Shown here: in pieces, positions 21,435 to 32,433 of the stretch
Numbering within the stretch: position 1 is the first letter of the stretch
How the letters are laid out: each line of letters opens with the position of its first letter
NCBI GenBank assembly: GCA_036346395.1
Contig: CM070611.1
Span: 20,966,473 to 21,030,472, forward strand
DNA: 64,000 nucleotides
Reading direction: 5' to 3'
Source of the DNA: Hsuehochloa calcarea
Lineage: Eukaryota > Streptophyta > Magnoliopsida > Poales > Poaceae
The notes under the pieces: generated by a model
The model's database searches: none
The model's input: only the letters and a program-made list of their open reading frames with translations
Told to the model about the DNA's origin: nothing
Position numbers and translations under genes: made by a program

Positions 21435-23055
21435 AATAATAAAAGCTCACATGTATTATCAAGACAGATCAGAGCAAACACGCCTTAGAAACGCCCGTGA
21501 TACCAGCATCTAAGAAACGCTTGGGATGCCACACCCAAGTCATGCTTGAGATACATGCACTTAAGAAACGCCGAGACCATGCTCCTGGTACATAGGATGT
21601 CAACAATTAATAATCAACTCTTATTAAGCAAATAATAATCCACTCATTAAGCTAAGCATGTCATAAATCAAATGAATTGAATCTCCTAGACATTGTTAGC
21701 ATGAGTCAGTCATACAGTTTAGGTCTCTTAAAAGTTAGACCCTGAACTCAATGCGCTAATGATTAAAAAAAATCTAATCATAACCATCTGGGTCATAGTT
21801 GTTGTCACTACACCGCATCGGTCATTATCGCATGCCACCACACAAGTAGCTCGTGAGCCTTGCATAGTTGCACAATCGCTATCACTAGAGGCTCCTCTCA
21901 ACACCCTCTCATCATCCCCTCCAACGAGGCCGGGCAGATCCATGACACCTCTCCTACTAGTCACGTGGAATTGCTGATAACCGACTCCACTACGACACAA
22001 ACATTACTTTTTTTCTATGTTCTATATGATGTGCACAACCAACATATTTGGGGGCTCAATCCTAGCAACCAAGCTGATAAAAGACTTTTTTTTAAATATA
22101 AATACCAAGTTGATTCGGTTTGGTTTTTAAAGATTTGGATTTAGTTTTGGGGATTGGTCTCCTATAATTTTCTTCCTTTTAAGTTCTAATGGATTTGGTG
22201 GATGGGTGGATGTGAATAAGTACAGATGGGTGTGATTTTTGAAAAGGATCAAAATGTTTTAAGATGTATCTCAAAACATATTTGTTTAGTTAATACTCAA
22301 TTTTGAGAAAATGTGATTACGAAAGTGCAATACTAGCTTACCTTATTAAGCACATGCACTTTACTAGTTTATCAAAACTGATAGAGATATTTTTCTAAAA
22401 AGGCACAAGAGCATCCAATTAAACATTTTGGAAATCTTTACCTAGATACTTTAGATGTTTTGTTCGAAGGAATTTGATGGTGCCAATTGTCATGAATCTA
22501 GTGGTCATAAGAATTTATTTACTCCGTTCAATCCAAAAAATGCATCATTTGAGAGAGTTGGTTTTGGTTTGCAAATACTTACATTTCAATTTTTTTGAAG
22601 CAATATGTTTGACAAAATGTCATGTTAATTAATTATTAATTGGTGCTATCCTCGGTGATAGGGAGAGAGAAATAAATCATTAATAAAGGCGACATATGTC
22701 AAAAACAAAAAATATGTACTGCTTCCTTTTATCTGTGTATGAAAAAACCATTTAATATACTAACATAGAAAATAAGAAGAGTGTTAGAGTTAATATTTAT
22801 TTAGAACAAAATGCACCCTTGTGTTGTAACCTAAATTTGTAACAGTTTTACTAAAAAAAAGATGTAATGTGTTGTCACCAAACAAAGTGATAGTATTAGC
22901 TTATTACTTCATAATTTTTTAGTGTTATTGACTTTTATTAGACTTAGAAATGTAAATTTTATCTCTAGTTTTTATAAACCAATATAAGTACATATTGATA
23001 AAACGAAAATGCTAAAAAACAGTCGCAAGTTTTTTGGCTTCATTTCAGTCATTTT
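21435..23055. other. AT-rich sequence with no recognisable gene
   Basis: The first about 190 bp appear to continue the LTR fragment of 19201-19350. After that I see no domain, primer-binding site or LTR boundary. A segment starting TACTCCGTTCAATCC near 22519 resembles one end of a Stowaway MITE, but no matching second terminus was found. Confidence 0.35.
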
Positions 23056-24990
23056 TTGAGCCGTTTGACATGCGTTGAGATGTGTGTTGAGTTTTTCAGG
23101 TCCACTCGTTTGCTATCGGGGTTCTTTCGAATCTATTTTGCTGCCTCAAGAGTCAAGCCAGCGCCCAGACTCTTATTAGTTTTCAATTTTCCTTGGTATC
23201 TGCGCTCTTTGGTCATTGCTGGCTTGTCCCAACTCTTACTAGTTTTGAATTTTCCTTGTGAACCGCAATCTTTGGTCATTGTCCTGAGCAAGCAGACGGA
23301 GCACTCGAGAGTCTTTAGACTCTTCGTTCGATCCTCTCAAGCCATCATATTTGTTTTCAATTTTTTGGGGGAAGCGCGCTCTTCGAGTCTTTGGTCCTTG
23401 TCCTGAGCGCACTCCATGCTTTTTTATTTGAGTGCAGCACTCGAGACGCGGTTGAGAGATAGAGAGCGATTCAGGGGAAAGACCCGCGAAGGCAATTCTG
23501 CGTCGGTGTTTGAGGCCATTTTTTCGCCGTCTTCTTCATCGGTGTGGGCATCGGGCTTACCAATAGAGTTGCGGTGGTGTAGGTAGTTTTTATTTGTCGT
23601 ATTTTTTTTCAACATTTGTATGGTTTTGGCCGATTGTTTTGTTTCTTTTTTATGGTTTTTGTTCCTTTGTGTGCTATTTTTGAAGGTGATGCAGAGAAGT
23701 TCGTTGGCATCTTCTTCTTCTTGTGATTTTTAGGGCAGGGCGAGGTCGGTGAGTTTTTTGCCTGTATGTTGTTACCGTGTGTATCTATGGATTATTATTT
23801 TGTTTGGTCCGAGATGATACTTTGGGATACATAGATCTATGGATTTTGTTAGGCTCTGTTAGTTGTATTGATTGTCCGGGTGTGGATCTGCTTTCTATTT
23901 TTGTGTGTATCCTATTTTTGCTAGAGAGGATGACTAGTGCTTGTTTGGTTCAAGCAGGTAGTTTTTGGATGCATAGTTCTATATTTTTTTTTGTTAAAGC
24001 TATGGTAGTTTTAGGATGCATGGATCTATCTATGAATGTTTGGTCTGAGATTATACTTTGGGATGCATGGATCTATGGGTTTTGTTAAGCTTTGGTACTT
24101 GTATTGCATCTGTTATCTATTTTTGTTTGTATGCTATTTTGCTAGAGAGGATGTCTAATGATTGTTTGTGATGGATATTATTATAGTTGACTCAAGTTTA
24201 AGAGTTTGCATACGTTTGTTGGATCTATTTAGAGGTTTCATTAAAGTAAATGTATATAAAATTGGTGTTATACCAGATCCTTATTGTTTATTAAGATTTT
24301 GTTCATTGTGTTTATTGAAGAGGTTTACTAAGAGTTATTTGTCAGGCATTTTTGTGTTTGTATTAGTGATCTTTGCAATGCTTAGATATTTGTTTGTTTT
24401 GTTCAGTCTGTAAATTGGTTTGAGCATCTGCTACTTTATAGGTTATTAGTGTGAGGTTTTTGTTATTTTTGTTGTTGATATTTAGCACAGTTAATTTTAT
24501 GTACTTAGTGGTCATAGCAATGATTTGTGCAGTTTTGTTAAGGGGACACGTGACTTCTTTTTTGCATGTGAACTTTTAATCCTTTTATTCTTAATAATAT
24601 TTTTTATCATTTTTGAATGAATTGAGTAGCCAGTAGAAGGTATATATATCCATCTTGTTCATGATTTTTTTGGCTGGGTTATGGCTCTTATGTGTTTTGA
24701 ATATATATCCCATGTATGTACTTTTGAAGATTATATAATTTGCAAAAAAAAAAATTAAACCTATACTGTTTTTTTTTGTTTCCCAGTTCGTTTCGTCAAG
24801 TGCCATAAAAGAGGTTATTGTCCATCATATCAAGGTACACTTAGAGAGGTGTCTAGTTTGATCTGTTTTGTAGTTAATTTTGTAGTTTGACCATATATTT
24901 AATTTGTATTCTGTACTGTTGCAGTCTTTCATAGATATGTATTTTATAGAGATATGTAATTAATTTATACCCTATAGAGATATAGATATG
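23056..24990 (+). other. Possible transcribed leader/intron with local repeats, no coding frame
   Basis: Three quasi-copies of a block around TTAGTTTTSAATTTTCC and GCGCTCTTTGGTC lie at about 23169-23410. A GC-richer stretch (23440-23590) ends in AGTTGCGGTGGTGTAGG and is followed by T-rich intron-like DNA. A diverged duplication starts with GGTCCGAGATGATACTTTG at 23806 and GGTCTGAGATTATACTTTG at 24042. I find no protein domain. It could be the 5' leader and first intron of a gene destroyed by the insertion at 24991, or an old element. Confidence 0.3.
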
Positions 24991-27900
24991 TGTCGGGACC
25001 CGAAAATGCATATTAGGAACCCTTTGTGTACTCTGAACTAGTCCCAGATCAGTAGCTAGCTCACACAGGAAACAGTGATGAAATACCATCCATTTATTCG
25101 ATTGAACTAAAAAGATCTCGAAATAACAAATAATAATAATAACTGGACCTTATAGTCAACGTTTACTTAACTTGCCACGCAGGGCTAAAGAAACAAATAA
25201 ACTCTTACAGTGGAACGAGAAACTTGGAAAGCCAATCAACATGCCCACAGGCAATCGAGTGGAGAACACATCCTAATCCGCAAAACCTTCACAGTCCTCC
25301 TTCTGAAAGAACTCTTGTGCAGCTTGGTATTCCTCAACTGATCAACAAAGGCATAAGCCGTGAGTACATAGAGCACTCAGCAGGCCGTAGGGAAATGTAT
25401 GTAAATAGTATTCATACAAGGCTTGCCAAAGGTTAGCTGTATGGTTCTTTTGCAGAAAACAATATTTACAATTATTACAATAAATATATTGAAATGCTTA
25501 ATTGAAAAGAATATTAAATAAGCAAACAATTTCTTTGAAATAACCAGTGAACTACCTATTCACTTCCTGACCAAACCAATGAATAGTAAATTTCCTATTC
25601 ACCAATCGAGACAAACCACCAAGTGAATTACCCATTTACCGAACAAACATTATATTCATCAAGTAAACTTCTCATTCACACTTCGACACATTTTATAAGA
25701 AACTCTATCTCTCGTGTGAAATCCCCGAGCACGTCCATAACTGCGGACACGACTATTCGAATAGTTTTACACTCTACAGAGGTTGTACAGCTTGACCCAC
25801 AAGACATGACTTCTCTAGTCTGTTTGGCATCCATCGATACCACTGCTCACTACCTTAGGTAAGCAGTCTAGAGCACGTGACAAAGCTTTTACAAAGCTCC
25901 TTAATCCAGTTTTGCACGTTAAGGTTTCGACACTGAATATCTCTTTTCGGCTAGACAGGGCCCCCTCTTGCGCCATAGCGAGTACGTACCCCGAACTCAT
26001 TCTTCCAAGACAGAACCGAAATTAAGATATTGCTAATTAATTAGCCAGGTCCCGCCCATACAGGACATGTGGTTGTACGGTTAAGACTCAGTTCAATGGC
26101 GTCCAAGATTAAGTACTTGACAAGTTACTCAGACGGTCTTTCCTCAATCCACCATCCACTTGCCCGAGCAAAAACCATTTTATTTAGCCAATGACATCCC
26201 TGTCATGGTACTCAAATTTTAATAACAGTGGCTAACAACCACGATTCTATATATATCATTAAATCAAGATTAATCATGATGACACATGTGATAATGAACT
26301 TGTAATACCCTGGAAATGAATCGGGTAAATAGAAAAGAAGCCGGGGAGGGAAAAGACAATTAAAGAATTAGAATTTCCTAAAAAATAAGGGGTTTTACAC
26401 AATTCCTCACCAACCTGGGCTTGGGCTGCGGCCCAGAAGGTGCCCAGGGGGTGGCCGGCCAAGGGAGGAGGGGTTTTCCCCCTAAACCCTAGCCCCACTT
26501 TTCCCTCTCCCCCCATAGCCGCCACCTCCCTCCTTCTCCCCCCAAGCTGCCACCTCCTCCCTACGGTGGCGCCTCCCCTGCTGCCCCCTGGTGCTCCTCC
26601 TCCCCACCATTTGGTGCTGCTCCTCCTTGCCTTGTTGCTGCACACCCGCTGCTGGCCGTCGCGAGGACGAGAGGAGGAAGATAGCACCTGTTCGGCCAAT
26701 AGAAGGGAAGAAGAGGGTGAGGTGAAGAGATGTTGTCTTCCACAAGTGCCCGCTCATCACCTCCCTGGGTTCATCAACGGTAACAATCGTCGTTCTTTGT
26801 TGTTTGCCGGTTTGGTAGAGGTGAATTCGATTAAATTTGGTTGGATCGAAATCTGTCAGTAATAGATCTGTTCTGTCCAGTAGATTGCGTGGCCAGTTTC
26901 ATGACTTTAGAGGATGAATCTGAGGTTTTCGTCTCCTAGAGTTTTGTATATAATGTTCTTAGATTTCCATAGCCACCAAGATCACCAGATTCCGATCTAA
27001 GGTTCAAAAGTTATGCTATAATCTTTTCACGCTGTCCTGATTGCCTGTCGAGAATGAATTGTCTAGTTGTTTTTCAAAATTTGAATAAGTTAATGACAGA
27101 TTCATGGTTTTCACCCAACTAGGTTATTGTAGAAAATTTTATATTATTTCTAGGTTGATAAAGATCACTTTAATCAGAGTTGTGGATCAAAAGTTATGTT
27201 ATGTTCTTTGCTCCTGTTCTGTTCGTCTAGACAGATTCTGTCAGACATATTCATCTACTGTTTAGATAAATATTTTGGTAGAATCAGGAAATATTTTCAA
27301 CTAGAATTTGTAGGTTTGTTCGTTAAGTTTCATTGGGCACTGGACTCATCTCGTTCCGAGTCCCAGATCAATAGATATGAATTTTTTCGTGCCGCTGTCC
27401 AGAGTCATTTTAGGTGGATGAATTGTCTGATATCAGTTTTGGGTCTATTCGTTGTATTGGATAGTCAGTGAGTTATTGTAGATAATCGATAGCTTTGCTT
27501 GGTATCATGTTGTTCTTATTTCGAGTACATAATTATGTAGGCGGCGAGTGTAGGAGCGCCTTCGTTGCCTCCTAGCGCGTCACAACGCGAAGACAAGTAC
27601 AACTGTATGCTTGTGATTGATATGCGTTTTCTTTGATTGATGATTACATGGTGAATAATATTTGATATGTACTTGTTCATAGCAGTATTTGAATACCCTG
27701 GTTCTATTAATGTTGTTTCTTCATTCGTCGGATACATTCATTCATGCAAGTTTTATTCTTGCTACACCCACGGGAGTGAGTAGTGAAGTCCCAGCAATCC
27801 TGAAATTGTGCTACACAAAGAAAACAACGTATATGCATGGTATATGTATTTACCATCCAAACAACTTCCGTGTAGCGCTTGATGATTTGCTGAACATGTA

Positions 27901-28339
27901 CTAAACAAAGAGAACAACGTATGTACGTGATATATGTATGAATCAATTGTTGTGTCATTCGCATTGTTTTGCACAAAATAAGCAACACAACTGCAACCGT
28001 ATGATGTATTTGATATATACATTGCGGTACCTTCATTCACATCATTCTCCCTCCCATGAGAAAAAGTCATACTCAACTTTTCTAAGCACATGGACAAAAT
28101 ATAAAAGGGACGAGCTAGATCAAGTTGTTCAAATTTGGGGGAGAAAATTCTTAATGCCTTCCATGCTTCAACTACACTACTCATTTCTTGACAGATAAAC
28201 AAGTAGGCATCATGTTGCGTTCTAAACAATAGACACTTATATTCAACTCCATCTCAAAGTGACCATGGCATTGCTCAATAGATGTCTTACGCAAAACATG
28301 TAATTTAAAATCAGCAAAATTGTCACAAGCAATGCACAT

Positions 28340-29734
28340 TCAATAAACATAGAACTTGTCATTTACACCATAATCTCCAATCAAATTGAACGTATATGTG
28401 TAGGCAGAAGGACTAACTAGTGATTTTAAACATGAAACGTCAACAAGGTTTTCAATCACACTAGATAGCTCTCTAGGATCATCGAACATGATATAGTATA
28501 AAGAATCATTAAGAGATATGCTAGTAGGAACATCCTTATGAGTAATCAATTGCACATTATGTAAATTGAGTGAAGAAATTTTAAAACATAGAATATTCAA
28601 AGGAACACTAGAGTTATCACTCTTACGTACCTCGGCGTGATGAATATTCAATTCAACACCATTATTGTTACCTTTAACGTCCTCCTCTATTGTTGCAGGT
28701 GTTGTAGGTATCAAATTATCATCGTGAAACCACAGGGCAGCAAGCATTCCGTCCACAATCGTGGTTATCTTCGCGTCTTTTACTTCCAACGGTGCTGGTT
28801 GTTGAACAGTCAACTCATCTTCTTTAATATCAACCTGCACAATGTGAGAAACAACACTAGAAGTAGCGAGGAAATCGTTAATTTCAGCAGTAACGTCAGT
28901 TTGGCTATCATCTACTTCCCTCTTTTCTGTTGGTGTATATCTCTCACACTCAATGGAGATCCTCTCAATCTCACATATGGTGGAATCACACAGCCCACTC
29001 TCTTTATCATTCTCACTCGATTTGGCTTTGGCTATGTGGCTCTCATTCTCACATAGGTTTGGATACATCGCATCCACTAAAGATTGTGGGTCAGCAACGG
29101 AGCAATCACAAGTAACCACAATATCTTCATGAAGCAATGGAGAAATACTACATGAAGCCAGGACCGAAGGAAAAATCCCATGCTCGGTCTCCTTCTCTTG
29201 TGTCACACAAGTGGACTTCAAACCTTGTCGCAGCCCTGTCAACTTTTCCACTAGAAAACGCTTGTAGTGGTAAGGTACAAAATGTGCACGCAAATGCTGT
29301 TTCATCTGCTCCCAGGTGATAATCGGCAATTCATGGCGCTCCATACGCTTACGAACAAATCGCTCCCACCAATGTGTGGCATAATCAGCCAAACCATTGG
29401 ACGCAAGTAAGAGCTTACTCTCATTGGAATAGTTGTGCATCCGAAATAGCGTATCAATTTCAAGCTCCCAATTAAGGTATTCTTCCACATCTACACTACC
29501 TGAAAATATAGGGATAGAAAATTTGGGCTTAGTGACAAAATCCTAACGATGCACGTTGGGGTGGTTGAACATGGCGCACAGTTCCAAGAAGTTGTTGATA
29601 TCCGTACGTAGCTGCGTAACCTCCTCTCCGAGGTTGTTCAATTTATACCGAACGGCCCCAAGCTCATCGCACACACCATTATCACGATCAAGAAGTTGCT
29701 TTTGTAGCATCCTATGCAAGCGAGTATACTCCAT
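28340..29734 (-). pseudogene. Gag with an unusual C-terminal region
   Basis: The frame starts at 29734 with a heptad-like leader (VRYKLNNLGEEVTQLRTDIN, a likely coiled coil). It meets one in-frame TAG at 29543-29545, then reads through VDVEEYLNWELEIDTLFRMH, ATHWWERFVRKRMERHELP and AHFVPYHYKRFLVEKLTGL, the Retrotrans_gag signature. The remaining about 250 residues are acidic, show no zinc knuckle and match no gag tail I know. Apart from the single stop the frame is open for about 465 codons, unlike the shattered frames nearby, which suggests relatively recent activity or selection on gag. Confidence 0.75.
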
Positions 29735-29748
29735 CTATGTAACCGATA

Positions 29749-30115
29749 GATCCTCCTAATAACCTGACATGGTAACAACTCACAAATAGCAAACGCGATT
29801 ATATCCTGGTTAGTAAAACAAAACAGCTCTCTCTACGCTCGCAACTCACTGTCCTGAAACAAAACAAGCTTACCGTTCCAAAGTGAATCAAGGACTGCAA
29901 AACGACACTTTGTGATAGCGAACGACCTCAGATCCTCCTAATAACCTGACATGGTAACAACTCACAAATAGCAAACGCGATTATATCCTGGTTAGTAAAA
30001 TAAAACAGCTCTCTCTCTCTACGCTCGCAACTCACTGTCCTGAAACAAAACAAGCTTACCGTTCCAAAGTGAATCAAGGACTGCAAAATGACACTTGTGA
30101 TAGCGAACGACCTCA
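29749..30115. repeat. 182-bp tandem duplication in the gag-only leader
   Basis: Copy 1 (29749-29930) and copy 2 (29931-30115) both start GATCCTCCTAATAACCTGAC and end GCGAACGACCTCA. They differ by a CT-repeat length change and a few bases. The array lies immediately upstream of the gag start on the minus strand. Confidence 0.92.
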
Positions 30116-31304
30116 ACCCGGTAATGTATGAGCGTAACCAAGAGCAAAGGTAGTACACGAATGGGTGTAGGTGGAGCTTGGTAAGGTATGTGTATAATCT
30201 ATGCAAACTGATATTCAAGTTGTTGTAAAGCTAAGTAATGATCCAAGCTAGATTATTTTGCCTAGGTGCTGATCCAATGGGTTTAAGTGAAAAGAATGAA
30301 CGCACACACAAAGACAAATGCGACTCAATGCAAACAAAGGAATGAGCTAGGGAAACGGGATCTGAAAATGAGATCAAGCTAGCTCGTTTTGCACCAAGTA
30401 CAAAGAGAGACGCTAGCCAATTGCAATTGAAAATAGTAGGGCACAAGATTGCACAAAGAAGAAAAAATATGACTACACAATCTGAAATAATGATGGGCTG
30501 GTACTGTCGCAACCAATAAAATGCATGATATTGTAGCAATCGGCAAAAGAATTATTATTTTTCTTCCTCTTTTCTTTCTCAAAAATTATGTTTTTGCTCT
30601 TAGTTTTTTTATATACTCTTTTTTTTTTCTCAATACCGTGGCTCTTGCTATTGTGTGGCTGCCTTTTTTTCTCTTCTTTTCTCAATGGCCGAAAGTGTTT
30701 TGCTACCCTCGTAAGTGCATAAGCCCAACAATTCAGCAAGGTGTAAACAATGTTCAATGAGCAGCCCTAATACAATATCAAAAGCTAGTCTCACAAGATG
30801 AAAGGATATAAGTGAAGTTTCTCAAGAATTGCAATACTTAAGAAACTTGTAGGCTTGAACACACATAGAAGACTGCTGAATTTGGATTTCACCAAAATAG
30901 TAAAGTTTGAGATCTCATTGTAAGCTTTCCAACGAATCAAAGAGAACTTCAATCGTAGTTTGGACGCAAAAGTTACGACCGATTTACAAAATAGTGTACC
31001 AATTGATCTCAGATTTAATGAAAATTGAATTAGGGACCGAATTTGATTTTTGGATTTTTTTTTTGGTTTTTTTAGGAAGGAAACACGGAACAATGTACGC
31101 AAAGAAAACACTTAGATCAGCACTAAACAAAAAAATTCTAATGGACTAAAACCTAACAAAACTCACAAGAAATAACAGATTGAAACTAGGGTTTGGAATT
31201 TTTTGTGTTGCAATTTTCGGCTTAATGGACTATAGGACATAAAAACGAATCTAAACTAAGGGTAAAAAAGCTCTCACCGAGTAAACCTAGAATCTGATAC
31301 CATA

Positions 31305-32433
31305 TGATACGGGGGATGCCCGATCTTCTCGGTGAGGTATCGTGGATAACTGATGCGAAGTAGACGATATCGGTAGCTGAACACTCGCGCCAATGCACGA
31401 ACCCTCAACTCTTTGGAATACGCCCAAAACACACCGGATAGTTGATCGTCGCGAGACCACGAACGACGATCGCCAAGTCCCCAATTCCCAATGGAACGAC
31501 AGCCTGACCTTGAATTGCAGAACGAATCAATGGATCGCCTAGTCCTCTCTCAAAGTTCTCGCATGAACTCTGGTTTCGAAAGAACAAGCAATAGCTATGT
31601 TTCTATTCTTATGCATAAACTGGTCTAAGGTTACAATGGGGGTCTAACCCTTAATATATAGTGCCCTTCTCCTCCTCATGGCTGGCCAAGAGGCCCTACT
31701 CCTACTCTAATTCGGAATTAGAACTTCTACTCCAATTCTGACTCAATCTAAAAAGGGAACTCTAATTTTACAACCGTCATATTGTTTCGGTCATATATTT
31801 TAATTCAGAAGGCATTTCGGAGTGAGGGAGGATCCATTGGATCGGTCTTGAAGTTATCATTCCAACAAGCCCAAGAACACCCAAATTGGATTGCGTTTGT
31901 GAAAGTTATGACTGTTTTACTCCAGACTGTCCTGCTGATTCCGAATCCGAATTTGATGCTGATTCCGAATCCGAATTTGATTCTGAGTTGATTCCGAATT
32001 TGATTTCGGTTGGGGTTGTGAGAGATCTGAATTGGGCTTGAAAATATTATCCAAAACTTGAGCTTTAAGTTCTTGAGCTTCTTCCCCTTTTTCTCTCCCA
32101 TCACACGGGCTTCTTTCCTCCTTGATCAGCCACATGGGCTGCTTGACTTTCTGCTTCCCAACCGTTTTGAACTTCTTATTCTTCATCAATAGGCAACAAG
32201 TATGGTTACCCTCCTCTTTGTGCTCCTCTATTACTTTAGCTCCGGCCCCCCTCTCGGTTCCAAAGACTTTAAACTTGTTGAATCTGAGAATTTACCAAGT
32301 ATTGCTTTTACGTAGTGTCCAATTCTCACAGAAAACACAAAGAAACTTGTTGAGAAACAATTGCACCTGTTGTTTGAGAAGTGTAACTCTTGCTTCATAA
32401 ACAGCCTCATAAGTAGTCGGGATATCCTCATCA
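31305..32433 (-). repeat. 5' LTR of the gag-only element
   Basis: Starts TGATACGGGG on the plus strand and ends CCTCATCA. A minus-strand TATA-like run (CACTATATATTAAGGG, about 31650-31665) lies inside. The first about 500 bp in element orientation (32433 to 31917) contain broken protein-like reading in two frames with NQIRIRNQ repeats, so the LTR may have captured or retained coding sequence. Confidence 0.6.

Larger units (their letters stand above)
27801..32433 (-). mobile_element. Gag-only non-autonomous gypsy-type element
   Basis: The boundaries come from comparison with the uninterrupted LTR at 14863-16920. The flanks are AATCC (27796-27800) and ATTCC (32434-32438), a diverged duplication. 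On the minus strand the order is a long LTR (32433-31305, ending CCCCCGTATCA), a Met-type primer-binding site (TGGTATCAGATTCTAG, 31287-31302), a 1.5-kb leader, gag (29734-28340) and a polypurine tract (ATGGGAGGGAGAA, 28045-28057). A short 3' LTR-like end (28044-27801) closes it. No protease, reverse transcriptase or integrase is present. The left LTR is far shorter than the right one, so it has been deleted or replaced. Confidence 0.7.

Noticed and set aside
22519..22760. Possible Stowaway MITE (TACTCCGTTCAATCC start)
   Set aside because: No complementary terminus or TA duplication could be found within a reasonable distance.
23777..24413. Hydrophobic plus-strand frames that look like membrane proteins
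   Set aside because: The DNA is T-rich, so any frame is rich in Phe, Leu and Val. The frames lie in duplicated non-coding sequence with no conserved motif.
27707..28229. Minus-strand frames of 109 and 155 codons at the left end of the gag-only element
   Set aside because: They overlap each other and run through imperfect ACAAAGARAACAACGTAT repeats of an LTR-like end, with no recognisable domain.
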